64,000 nt of DNA. It comes from Pseudopedobacter sp035496935. GTDB taxonomy: Bacteria; Bacteroidota; Bacteroidia; Sphingobacteriales; Sphingobacteriaceae. The translations under genes were made by a program, and so were the position numbers. The notes beneath the pieces were generated by a model that worked only from the letters and a program-made list of their open reading frames with translations, had not been told where the DNA came from and made no database searches. Position 1 is the stretch's first letter, and every line of letters begins with the position of its first letter. The stretch lies in contig DATJED010000015.1 in the NCBI GenBank assembly GCA_035496935.1, forward strand, positions 1 through 64,000. Reading direction: 5' to 3'. Below are positions 54,033-62,247 of the stretch, in pieces.

Positions 54033-55514
54033 TTAGCTACCCAATCTTTTTAAACCTTCTTTGGCCTTGGTTTCAATACTGTTTTCGTACTCATGATCTT
54101 TCATAGCGATAGCCTGTTTGTAAAAACTAATGGCTCTGGCTTTATCATTTTTAGTTTCATAAATATGACCTATGTTTAAAGCCGCGTTTGCTGCAAAATA
54201 ATAACTGGTTTGTTTACCAATATTAACGGCTTTTTGGTAATTAACGACGGCTTCGTTATCACGCGATAGTTCATCGTAAATTCTTCCCAGCCGGTAGTAA
54301 AACTCAATTTGATCTCTTTTTAATCTAAAATCTCCAACATCTTTACCAGACAAAGTTTGTAATGCCTGGCTATAATAACCGCCATCAAACTGAAACCTCG
54401 CTTTTAACAAATTTATATCCGGAGCGGCATCATTGGCTTCTTTTAAGGCTTGCTTATCTTTCTCATCGTATAAATCGCCTTGGGTTTTTACCATTTTTAA
54501 AAATGCGTTATAACGGTTAATATCTCCTCGCAAAAAATAATAATAAGCTAATTTTAGGTAACCATCTTTTACAAAATTAATCCCTTTATAATCTTTTAAA
54601 TAATTAATAAGGTAAACATTCGCATCTGAATCCATCCGGTTTAGTTTTGCAGTCCCTAAAAGGTAATCAAGCTTGGGAAAATCCATATAGCTGGCTCCCT
54701 TAGGTCTTTTCATTAGGTAAGCAATTGCGCTGTCGTTATGTGAATCTCGGCTGGCAACGTACCCTTGTAAATAAGCTTTTAGCAAACTTCGGCTGTTCAT
54801 AGTGTTGGTGTAGCCAATTGTTTTGCTGTAATTGGTTTTATTTTGCAATAAGTCGGTTTCTATATAGCACAAGAAAAACACAACCTCATCAGAATAAAAA
54901 CTGTACGGAGTTTTAGGTAAAGATGTGATTAAACCTTCCAAAGTTCTGATTCCGTAATTTGCGTTTCCGCTAAAACCAAAAGTGCTTGCAATGCTTTTTA
55001 TGTTTGAGGGTATTGAGCCCAAAACCACATCAATTAAACCAGCGCTTTTTTTGTTCGGCAAAAATGACGGATATTTCTTTTGGTTCTCGTTTAACAGATT
55101 GTCTGCTTTTTTAACATCAAAGCCAGAGGACATATAATCCTGAAATCGACTTTTTAGCAAACCCCATTGCAGGTAAATTTCTGCTTGGGCAAAAAGGTAA
55201 TAAGGTGAGTTTTTGTTCTGTTTACTTAAAAAGGAAATCCGCGAATCTCTCCGGGATTTTAAACGTTCATAATCAGCTTTATTTTCTGATGATAGCAGTG
55301 TAAAGAAATCAATATAATTATCTAGTAATACCGGAATCGCATTTTGTGGATTTTGGGCTTTCTCTCGTTGTATGAGAATATTTGCATCCTTAATGCGTAA
55401 ATCAAAGATGGCGTTATAAGCATTTACACAATTGCTGTTGAAATCGAAATTGGCTTTGGTAATCAGGGCGTTGCTTAAAATAAAAGCGAGTACTACGAGG
55501 AGCTTTTTAATCAT
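54033..55514 (-). CDS. TPR repeat protein, secreted
   Basis: 493 residues with a signal peptide (LLVVLAFILSNALITKA, about 4-20). The C-terminal region (about 370-490) has TPR repeats: YYRLGRIYDELSRDNEAVVN and ALNIGHIYETKNDKARAISF. The N-terminal 350 residues are mainly helical without a family that I recognise. Likely periplasmic or outer-membrane scaffold; the partner is unknown. It is separated from the zinc-ribbon gene by a terminator, so it has its own promoter, not identified. Confidence 0.78.
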   Translation of the reverse strand: MIKKLLVVLAFILSNALITKANFDFNSNCVNAYNAIFDLRIKDANILIQREKAQNPQNAIPVLLDNYIDFFTLLSSENKADYERLKSRRDSRISFLSKQNKNSPYYLFAQAEIYLQWGLLKSRFQDYMSSGFDVKKADNLLNENQKKYPSFLPNKKSAGLIDVVLGSIPSNIKSIASTFGFSGNANYGIRTLEGLITSLPKTPYSFYSDEVVFFLCYIETDLLQNKTNYSKTIGYTNTMNSRSLLKAYLQGYVASRDSHNDSAIAYLMKRPKGASYMDFPKLDYLLGTAKLNRMDSDANVYLINYLKDYKGINFVKDGYLKLAYYYFLRGDINRYNAFLKMVKTQGDLYDEKDKQALKEANDAAPDINLLKARFQFDGGYYSQALQTLSGKDVGDFRLKRDQIEFYYRLGRIYDELSRDNEAVVNYQKAVNIGKQTSYYFAANAALNIGHIYETKNDKARAISFYKQAIAMKDHEYENSIETKAKEGLKRLGS

Positions 55515-55539
55515 TAAATGTAAATTTTTATAAAAAGAA

Positions 55540-55568
55540 AAAACATCTTGAGTTCATCAAGATGTTTT
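55540..55568 (-). terminator. Terminator of the zinc-ribbon/Nif3 operon
   Basis: AAAACATCTTGA (55540-55551) and TCAAGATGTTTT (55557-55568) make a perfect 12-pair stem, loop of 5, with a long T-rich tract following on the - strand. Confidence 0.85.
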
Positions 55569-55594
55569 CCTTAAGAACAATAAAAATACCAATA

Positions 55595-56344
55595 TTAAAC
55601 GGCTGTTCCTTTTATTTCTTCTGCCATAGTTTCGTCAACTAAAATACGGCCGCAGTGTTCGCAAACGATGATTTTTTTACGTTGACGGATATCAGACTGG
55701 CGCTGAGGTGGAATTTGGTTGAAACAACCAGAGCATGAGTCACGCTCGATAGTTACCACAGCTAAACCATTTTTAAAGTTCCCTCTTAAACGGTTGTAAG
55801 CAATTTTTAAACGGTCGTCAATTTTTTCAGTAGCTTTTTCAGCCTCTTTCAACAACACTTCTTCTTCTTTCTGAGTTTCTGATGTGATGTTTTCAAGTTC
55901 GGTTTTTTTGCTTTCAAGGTCTTTTTTTCTTTCCTCTAAAGCAACCAAAGCGTTTTCGTAAATCTCGGTTTTGCTGTTGATTTCAAACTGAGTTTCCTTG
56001 ATTTTCTTTTCAGATACCTGAATATCCAATCCTTGAATTTCAATTTCTTTTGAAATAGCATCAAACTCGCGGTTGTTTTTTACGTTGTTTTGCTGAGTTT
56101 CGTATTTTTTGATCAATGCCAAAGATTCCTTAATCATATTTTTACGATTAACGATAGCATCTTCTAAATCATCTAAATCTGACTTTATCTTTTGGATACG
56201 AGTTTCTAATCCGGCAACGTCATCTTCTAAATCTGCTACTTCCATTGGAAGCTCTCCACGGGTCTGACGGATTTTATCAACTTTGGTGTGGATGGTCTGT
56301 AGCTCGTATAAAGCTTCAAGCTTTTGTTCTACGGTTTGTTCCAT
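55595..56344 (-). CDS. Coiled-coil zinc-ribbon protein
   Basis: 249 residues. Residues 20-180 are a long, Lys/Glu-rich coiled coil. The C-terminal C4-type zinc ribbon has Cys pairs in CSGCFNQIPPQ and CEHCGRILV. This architecture (CdsZ/zf-RING_7 family) is widespread next to nif3-like genes. The function is uncertain; a role in nucleic-acid or metal handling has been suggested for some members. Overlaps the nif3-like gene by one base, so they are an operon. Confidence 0.88.
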   Translation of the reverse strand: MEQTVEQKLEALYELQTIHTKVDKIRQTRGELPMEVADLEDDVAGLETRIQKIKSDLDDLEDAIVNRKNMIKESLALIKKYETQQNNVKNNREFDAISKEIEIQGLDIQVSEKKIKETQFEINSKTEIYENALVALEERKKDLESKKTELENITSETQKEEEVLLKEAEKATEKIDDRLKIAYNRLRGNFKNGLAVVTIERDSCSGCFNQIPPQRQSDIRQRKKIIVCEHCGRILVDETMAEEIKGTAV

Positions 56345-57441
56345 TAAGACAAATATTTTATTGGGTTTGTATTATTTTCTGTTAAACGGATTGCAAAGTT
56401 AGGAAATTTTTTCGTAATAATATCCAATAGTAAATGTTGCGTAAATTGCTCACTTTCAAAATGTCCAATGTCTGCAATTATTAGTTTGTCTTCTGCATCA
56501 AAAAATTCGTGATATTTAAAATCGGCAGTTATAAAAACGTCTGCATTTGCGCTAATCGCATTTTTCAATAAAAAACTACCCGAACCTCCGCATACCGCAA
56601 CACGTTTAACTTTTTTAGGTAAAACCGCTGTATGGCGAATTACAGTTAATTCCATTGCCGTTTTTAGGTGCTTCAAAAATTCCATTGCATCCATTTCTTC
56701 GCTTAGTTCACCAACCATTCCGGCTCCAACTTCTTGATGTGGATTGCTTAAGCTGTACAAATCGTAAGCGACTTCTTCATAAGGATGGGCACTTAACAAT
56801 GCTTTTATAATTTTAGTTTCCGCTTGTGCGGGATAAACCACTTCTACTCTTTGTTCCTGTTCTAAATGTGTTTCACCTTTTTCGCCAACAAAGGGATTTG
56901 CGTTTTCATTTGCTTTAAAGCTTCCTTCTCCGTTTACCGAGAAACTGCAATTGCTATAATTGCCAATTTCGCCTGCTCCGGCATTAAAAATGGCGCTTTT
57001 AACAGCATCGGCGGAAGCCAGAGGAACAAAAAAGCAGAGTTTTTTAAGTATGCCGGATTTGGGAGCTAAAATTCTGCAATTAGTTAAACCGATTTTCTCG
57101 CAGATTTTGGCATTTACACCGGTGGCAATACTATCCAAATTGGTGTGGATGGCGTAAAGTGCAATATTGTTGGCTATGGCTTTCATCACCACACGCTCCA
57201 CATAACTGTTGCCGTTAAATCTTTTTAAACCTTTAAAAACAATGGGGTGATGCGAAATGATGATACCGGAACCTGTGGCAATTGCTTCATCAACTATGGC
57301 TTCGGTACAATCTAAACTAATTAAGGCTTTCGTAATCGGTTGGTTGTAGTCGCCAACAATTAAACCCGAATTATCATAACTTTCCTGATAATTGGATGGC
57401 GCAATAGACTCTAGATAGTTTGTTAAATCTTTGATCTGCAT
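56344..57441 (-). CDS. Nif3/YbgI (DUF34) dinuclear metal-centre protein
   Basis: 365 residues, the long form with an inserted ferredoxin-like (PII-like) domain at about 125-235. Metal ligands are in GIIISHHPIVFKGLKRF and IADIGHFESEQ. The family is universal, and its biochemical role is debated (GTP cyclohydrolase- or metal-chaperone-like proposals). Co-transcribed with the zinc-ribbon gene, a pairing frequent across bacteria. Confidence 0.92.
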   Translation of the reverse strand: MQIKDLTNYLESIAPSNYQESYDNSGLIVGDYNQPITKALISLDCTEAIVDEAIATGSGIIISHHPIVFKGLKRFNGNSYVERVVMKAIANNIALYAIHTNLDSIATGVNAKICEKIGLTNCRILAPKSGILKKLCFFVPLASADAVKSAIFNAGAGEIGNYSNCSFSVNGEGSFKANENANPFVGEKGETHLEQEQRVEVVYPAQAETKIIKALLSAHPYEEVAYDLYSLSNPHQEVGAGMVGELSEEMDAMEFLKHLKTAMELTVIRHTAVLPKKVKRVAVCGGSGSFLLKNAISANADVFITADFKYHEFFDAEDKLIIADIGHFESEQFTQHLLLDIITKKFPNFAIRLTENNTNPIKYLS

Positions 57442-57483
57442 AAGCTCAAATTTTAAAGACCCGGTTATAGACGAAGCTTAAAG

Positions 57484-58059
57484 CTAAATAAAAAAGTGGA
57501 TTTTTTGTGGCGTAATACAGTGCGTAAGTTGTATATCCTGGTGGTGAGTATCCAAAATTTTATCGATAGGCTCAAATAATGAAACGCCAATTTTTAAAAC
57601 CCCAGGCTTACATTGCTCTAAAAATCTATCGTAAAATCCTGCGCCGTACCCAACTCTATGTCCTTGCTTATCAAATACCAATAAAGGAATAATCACCGCA
57701 TCAATTAAATGGAGATCAATGTTTTCGCCATATAAAGGCTCCGGAATGTTCTGTTTGTTTTTTACTAAAACGGTAGACTCTGAGTCAAAAACAATAGCTT
57801 CCATTTCTTTAGTTTTAAAATCGCATCGTGGAACAACCATCCGAATCTGCGGATGTTGGGTTTTAAAGAAATTTATAAACTCGAATGTATCTATTTCCTT
57901 TTTTTCTATAATTGGAAGAAATAGGTGGACGGTCTTTATTTTTGACCAATCAAACTTTATAAAATGCGCAAGTAAATCATCGTTTAATCGCCAAAAGTCG
58001 CTTTTCGAAAGTTTTTCTCGGTCCTGAATCGCCTGTTTTCTAAGGGTTTGTTTCTCCAA
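57484..58059 (-). CDS. 5-formyltetrahydrofolate cyclo-ligase
   Basis: 191 residues. It converts 5-formyl-THF to methenyl-THF with ATP. IIPLLVFDKQGHRVGYGAGFYDRFL (G-hR-hGYGxGFYDR) is the family signature near the C-terminus, and LRKQAIQDREKLSK is the N-terminal basic helix. The start is TTG at 58059; no ATG is found in the proper place. A candidate small RNA ends about 60 bases upstream, an arrangement that recalls the ssrS-ygfA pair of Proteobacteria. It is a single gene, ending 42 bases before nif3. Confidence 0.9.
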   Translation of the reverse strand: MEKQTLRKQAIQDREKLSKSDFWRLNDDLLAHFIKFDWSKIKTVHLFLPIIEKKEIDTFEFINFFKTQHPQIRMVVPRCDFKTKEMEAIVFDSESTVLVKNKQNIPEPLYGENIDLHLIDAVIIPLLVFDKQGHRVGYGAGFYDRFLEQCKPGVLKIGVSLFEPIDKILDTHHQDIQLTHCITPQKIHFFI

Positions 58060-58121
58060 TTTTGATAAAGTAGCTTGGCGTAAAGATATGAAAGAATCAG
58101 ATTTAAATTGTGTAAAACAAA

Positions 58122-58226
58122 AACGGCCTCATAAAATGAGACCGCTTTATCAACCTAAACCTATATGAAAAAAATTTTTGTTCTTTACCGAATAGAATGT
58201 AAATCCGCGTTATTACATTCGATTTG
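58122..58226 (-). ncRNA. Candidate small RNA upstream of the cyclo-ligase gene
   Basis: On the - strand a TACTTTTG box (58232-58239) is followed by about 100 bases with a hairpin GAATGTAA/TTACATTC (58195-58202 with 58213-58220) and a final terminator hairpin (58124-58132 with 58136-58144: CGGTCTCAT-TTT-ATGAGGCCG) ending in TTTTTGTTTT. The last stem has a G-U pair only in - strand RNA. It could be a small RNA (6S-like by position, unproven) or a terminated leader. No conserved coding frame is apparent on this strand. Confidence 0.55.
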
Positions 58227-58231
58227 TTATA

Positions 58232-58239
58232 CAAAAGTA
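58232..58239 (-). promoter_or_regulatory. Promoter box for the candidate small RNA
   Basis: Reads TACTTTTG on the - strand, an exact TAnnTTTG match. The -33 TTG is not clear. Confidence 0.45.
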
Positions 58240-58312
58240 CAGTTTATTTTGAGCTAAAAGGATTTTTAACGCTGTGTAACCACATTGTTATAATAGGTGT
58301 GTGCGACCACTT

Positions 58313-58930
58313 TTACTTGTAATCGCTAATGTGGAGTCTGTTTTGGCAAAATTCGTACTCGTGGTTTTGGTTTGAGCACACAATTACCAATCTGTTAGCA
58401 GTAAATTTTTGTATTAAGGAATGGTACCAGCTAACCCCTTGTTCATCAAGGTTTGATGTAGGTTCATCAAGCAGTAAAATAGGTGTATCAGCACAAAAAG
58501 CGAGGATTAATTTAACCCTTTGTTTCATGCCCGAAGAGAAATATTTGAGCTGTTTATTTTTGCTACCTTCCATATTTAGCAATGCAATCAATTCTTTATT
58601 CGATAGGTTATCTCTTCGGGTTTTAAACTCGAAATGAAAATCTAGAACCTCGGTAAGTGTAAATTCTTCTATCAGTTCCAGATAAGGCGCAGCTAATGCT
58701 AAATATTGAAATACCTGATCTATTTCAATTTGTTTGTCATTATTTTGATAGGAAATTATGCCTTCGGATTGGCTTAAAGCGCCCGAAATAACTTGTAGCA
58801 ACGTTGATTTGCCTGAACCGTTTATACCTAAAATGGCATAAGATTTCCCGGTTTCAAAAGTGTAATCAATATTTCTAAAGATCCACTCCCGGTTAAATCT
58901 TCTGCCAATTTTTGATAAGGTGATTTTCAT
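58313..58930 (-). CDS. ABC transporter ATPase subunit without adjacent permease
   Basis: 205 residues, short ATP-binding subunit. Walker A is ILGINGSGKSTLLQ, signature YFSSGMKQRVKL and Walker B TPILLLDEPTSNLDEQG; the switch region is LVIVCSNQNHEYEF, where the usual His is replaced by Asn-Gln, so the switch may be altered. It starts 8 bases after lpxA and is likely the last gene of the lipid A operon, ending at the terminator near 58124. No membrane partner is in the window. Confidence 0.85.
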   Translation of the reverse strand: MKITLSKIGRRFNREWIFRNIDYTFETGKSYAILGINGSGKSTLLQVISGALSQSEGIISYQNNDKQIEIDQVFQYLALAAPYLELIEEFTLTEVLDFHFEFKTRRDNLSNKELIALLNMEGSKNKQLKYFSSGMKQRVKLILAFCADTPILLLDEPTSNLDEQGVSWYHSLIQKFTANRLVIVCSNQNHEYEFCQNRLHISDYK

Positions 58931-58938
58931 TTCGAAAA

Positions 58939-59721
58939 TCAGGAAGTTCCAAAACTCTTCATCACACCTCTGTTAGAGTTTCTGATGAAGTTGATAATTT
59001 CGTCTCTTTCTTCAGTAGGTTTAAAATCTGCCTCAATAATATCCAAAGCCTTGGTTACATTATTGTTTTTAACAAACAGAACGCGGTAAATTTCCTGTAT
59101 TTCGTTAATTTTTTCTGATGAAAAACCTTTTCTACGCAGGCCTACAGAGTTAATTCCTGTGTAGGATAACGGCTCGCGGGCCACCTTTACATAAGGAGGA
59201 ATATCTTTACGCACTAATGAACCGCCTGTTACAAACGAATAAGAACCAACTTTACAGAACTGGTGAATGGCTACCATTCCTGCTAAAACCACATTATCGC
59301 CGATGGTAATATGGCCGGCTAAAGTGGTGTTGTTAGAAAAAATACAGTTATCGCCCACCACACAATCATGCGCTACGTGGCAATAGGCCATCAATAAACA
59401 GTTGTTGCCTACTTTGGTTTCCCATCTATCGTTAGTTCCACGGTTAATGGTAACGTATTCTCTAATTGTGGTATTATCGCCAATAACAGCGGTTGTTTGC
59501 TCGCCGGCATATTTTAAATCCTGCGGGATAGCAGAAATTACTGCGCCAGGGAAAATCTTACAGTTTTTACCAATTCTGGCGCCGTCCATAATGGTAACGT
59601 TGGAGCCAATCCAGGTTCCTTCACCAATTTCTACATCTTTATGTATAACCGCAAACGGATCAATAACTACGCTGTTGGCAATTTTTGCCTGTGGGTGTAT
59701 GTATGCTAAAGGTTGTATCAT
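58939..59721 (-). CDS. lpxA: UDP-N-acetylglucosamine acyltransferase
   Basis: 260 residues from the ATG at 59721, which overlaps the lpxC-fabZ stop (TAATG). The frame continues 44 codons upstream inside the fused gene, but the protein from MIQPLAYIHPQAKIANSVVI matches LpxA. The left-handed beta-helix of hexapeptide repeats is obvious (IGEGTWIGSNVTIMDGARIG). INRGTNDRWETKVGNNCLLM and MAYCHVAHDCVVGDNCI contain the catalytic His region. It adds the first acyl chain to UDP-GlcNAc for lipid A. Confidence 0.95.
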   Translation of the reverse strand: MIQPLAYIHPQAKIANSVVIDPFAVIHKDVEIGEGTWIGSNVTIMDGARIGKNCKIFPGAVISAIPQDLKYAGEQTTAVIGDNTTIREYVTINRGTNDRWETKVGNNCLLMAYCHVAHDCVVGDNCIFSNNTTLAGHITIGDNVVLAGMVAIHQFCKVGSYSFVTGGSLVRKDIPPYVKVAREPLSYTGINSVGLRRKGFSSEKINEIQEIYRVLFVKNNNVTKALDIIEADFKPTEERDEIINFIRNSNRGVMKSFGTS

Positions 59722-61130
59722 TATTGATTTTCGGTTTTTTCGTGTCTGGATATTTGCGCCATCATTTCGGCTTCTACAACTATTTTCTCGCCCACCATTC
59801 CTACGCCTTTCATTTGGGCAATTCCACGGCGGATAGGCTCCATCAAATCGCATCTAAAGATGATGGTATCGCCAGGTGAAACCTGAGCTCTAAACCTAAC
59901 GTTGTCTATTTTTAAGAAATAGGTAAGGTAATTTTGAGGGTCTGGTACGGTGCTTAAAACTAAAATACCACCTGTTTGCGCCATCGCTTCAATTTGTACC
60001 ACACCCGGAAGTACAGGTGCGCCCGGAAAATGTCCTTTAAAAAACTCTTCGTTTATGGTTACGTTTTTTACGCCAACAACATAAGTTTTTGTAAGCTCCA
60101 GAATCTTGTCGATATACAGAAACGGCTGACGGTGTGGCAAAATATTCATGATCTGTACCGTATCATAAAGTGGTTTTACAGTAGGATCGTAAATATGTTG
60201 TACTTTTTTCTTTTTATCTTTTTTTATTGCTGCCTTTATTTTTTTTGCAAAAGCAACGTTTGCGGCGTGGCCGGGTCTGGCCGCCATTACATGACCTTTT
60301 ATTGGTGTACCGATTAAAGCTAAATCGCCAATAATGTCCAATAATTTATGTCGAGCTGGCTCGTTTTGGTAGCGAAGTTCTATGTTGTTCAAAATCCCTT
60401 CACGGGCAACTTTAATATCATCGCGGTTAAAGGCTTTGGCTAAATCAGCAAGCTCATCTTCGCTAATTTCATGGTCAACAATTACAATCGCATTGTTGAT
60501 ATCGCCGCCTTTAATTAGGTTATGCTTTAAAAGCATTTCCAGCTCATGTAAAAACACAAACGTTCTGCATGAAGCGATTTCGTCTTTAAAATCGCTGATG
60601 GAAGTTATGGTAGAATGTTGGCTTCCTAAAACTGGCGAATTATAATCTACCATACAGGTAAAACGATAATCGTCCAACGGCATTACTACCATTTCTACTT
60701 TTCTGTCATCTTCAGAATAATGGATGTTATGCGGAATATGGTAATATTCTCGTTCGGCATCTTGTTCTTTAAAGCCGACTGTTTCCAAAGCGTTCACAAA
60801 TTCAATCGCACTACCGTCTAAAATAGGAACTTCAATACCGTTAAGCTCAATCATCACATTATCAACCTCGCAACCAACCAAAGCAGCTAACACATGTTCA
60901 GTTGTGCTCACACTAGCGCCGTTTGCGGTTAAAGTTGTACTTCTAGAAGTGTCAGAAACATTATCAACATCGGCATCTATTACTGGTTCTCCAGGTAAAT
61001 CCACTCGTTTAAATTTATAACCGTGGTTTTCTGGGGCTGGTTTAAAAGTTAAGGTAACGTTGGCACCGGTGTGTAAACCTACACCTGCAACACTAATTTC
61101 TGATTTTATTGTTCTTTGCCTAAGGTTCAT
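59721..61130 (-). CDS. Fused LpxC deacetylase and FabZ dehydratase
   Basis: 469 residues. Residues 1-310 are LpxC: VGLHTGANVTLTF, zinc ligand His79 in STTEHVLAAL, and KLLDIIGDLALIG with GHVMAARPGHAANV. Residues 320-469 are FabZ: LPHRQPFLYIDKI, GHFPGAPVLPGV (catalytic His) and EAMAQTGG (catalytic Glu). The first commits UDP-acyl-GlcNAc to lipid A; the second dehydrates beta-hydroxyacyl-ACP in fatty acid synthesis. The fusion is standard in Bacteroidetes and joins the two competing uses of hydroxyacyl-ACP in one chain. It overlaps lpxA and follows lpxD by 14 bases. Confidence 0.96.
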   Translation of the reverse strand: MNLRQRTIKSEISVAGVGLHTGANVTLTFKPAPENHGYKFKRVDLPGEPVIDADVDNVSDTSRSTTLTANGASVSTTEHVLAALVGCEVDNVMIELNGIEVPILDGSAIEFVNALETVGFKEQDAEREYYHIPHNIHYSEDDRKVEMVVMPLDDYRFTCMVDYNSPVLGSQHSTITSISDFKDEIASCRTFVFLHELEMLLKHNLIKGGDINNAIVIVDHEISEDELADLAKAFNRDDIKVAREGILNNIELRYQNEPARHKLLDIIGDLALIGTPIKGHVMAARPGHAANVAFAKKIKAAIKKDKKKKVQHIYDPTVKPLYDTVQIMNILPHRQPFLYIDKILELTKTYVVGVKNVTINEEFFKGHFPGAPVLPGVVQIEAMAQTGGILVLSTVPDPQNYLTYFLKIDNVRFRAQVSPGDTIIFRCDLMEPIRRGIAQMKGVGMVGEKIVVEAEMMAQISRHEKTENQ

Positions 61131-61144
61131 TTTTTAAAATAAAT

Positions 61145-62188
61145 TTAAGAAGATGGTTGCTGTAGTTTAGCTATAGCTTTTTGTAACTCCTCTATTTTTC
61201 TTTCCATTTCAGGTAGTCTTTGGATAACGACCTGCGATCTCATGTAATTCTGATAACTAGTTGCCGGCGCTCCGCCCCATTTTTTTCCTTCTTCCTCAAT
61301 AGATTTATTGATTCCGGATTTTGCTTGTATTTGAGTGCCTTTTGCTAAAGTAATATGACCAACTATGCCTACTTGTCCGCCAATTATACTGCTTTCGCCG
61401 ATTTTAGAACTACCGGAAACGCCTGTTTGGGATGCAATTACGGTGTTTGTACCAATTTCTGCGTTATGAGCTATCTGTATAAGGTTATCCAGTTTAACAC
61501 CTTTTCTGATAATTGTTGAGCCCATTGTAGCCCTGTCGATACAAGTATTGGCGCCAACTTCTACATCATCTTCAATAATTACATTGCCAATTTGGCTAAT
61601 TTTATGGTAAGATCCGTCAGCTTGCGGAGCAAAGCCAAAGCCGTCGCTACCAATAACAGCGCTTGCATGAATGGTTACTTTATTGCCGATAACACAATCG
61701 TGATAAATTTTTACGCCGGTATATAAGGTAGATTCGACACCAATTTTTACGGTGTCGCCAATATATGTTTGAGGATAGATCTTAGTTTTATCGCCGATAA
61801 CCGCATTTGCCCCGATATAGGTAAAAGCACCAATATAAACGTCTTGACCAATTTTTGCCGTTGGATCAATAAAACTTGGTTGCTCAATACCAACTTTATG
61901 CAGTTTTATGCTGTTGTACCTCTCCAATAAAACAGAAAAACTACTGTAGGCGTCTTTTACCCGTATTAAAGTTGGGCTTACAGGCTTTTCTAAAACTAGA
62001 TCTTCATTTACAATTACCACGGATGCGCTGGTAGTATAAAGAAAGGGTTCGTACTTTGGATTTGCAAGAAAAGATAATGCTCCTTCCTGTGCCTCTTCTA
62101 TTTTTGCTAACTGAAAAACCTTTACATCTCCGTTCCCCTCAAGGCTACCGTTTAGTAATAAGCAAATCTCTTTTGCGGTAAATTGCAT
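61145..62188 (-). CDS. lpxD: UDP-3-O-acylglucosamine N-acyltransferase
   Basis: 347 residues. The N-terminal uridine-binding domain (1-100) is followed by a long hexapeptide-repeat helix (IGAFTYIGANAVIG, VGANTCIDRATMGST) and a C-terminal helix (about 315-345: MRSQVVIQRLPEMERKIEEL). DGFGFAPQADGSYHKISQIG is a diagnostic LpxD stretch. It adds the second acyl chain in lipid A synthesis. The gene is 59 bases downstream of the HD gene, with lpxC-fabZ 14 bases after. Confidence 0.95.
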   Translation of the reverse strand: MQFTAKEICLLLNGSLEGNGDVKVFQLAKIEEAQEGALSFLANPKYEPFLYTTSASVVIVNEDLVLEKPVSPTLIRVKDAYSSFSVLLERYNSIKLHKVGIEQPSFIDPTAKIGQDVYIGAFTYIGANAVIGDKTKIYPQTYIGDTVKIGVESTLYTGVKIYHDCVIGNKVTIHASAVIGSDGFGFAPQADGSYHKISQIGNVIIEDDVEVGANTCIDRATMGSTIIRKGVKLDNLIQIAHNAEIGTNTVIASQTGVSGSSKIGESSIIGGQVGIVGHITLAKGTQIQAKSGINKSIEEEGKKWGGAPATSYQNYMRSQVVIQRLPEMERKIEELQKAIAKLQQPSS

Positions 62189-62247
62189 GTTCCAAAATTA
62201 ACTGATATTATTAAATGAACAAATTGTTATTTAAATAACAACTTATC

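Noticed and set aside
58165..58257. 30-codon frame on the + strand (MKKIFVLYRIECKS...) in the cyclo-ligase upstream gap
   Set aside because: The - strand small-RNA features (promoter box, G-U pairs, terminator) explain the sequence better; a + leader peptide would face the wrong way for any gene except none nearby.
59722..59853. Upstream 44-codon extension of LpxA
   Set aside because: It lies inside the FabZ coding sequence and is Arg/Asn-rich without LpxA similarity; the TAATG overlap gives the proper start.
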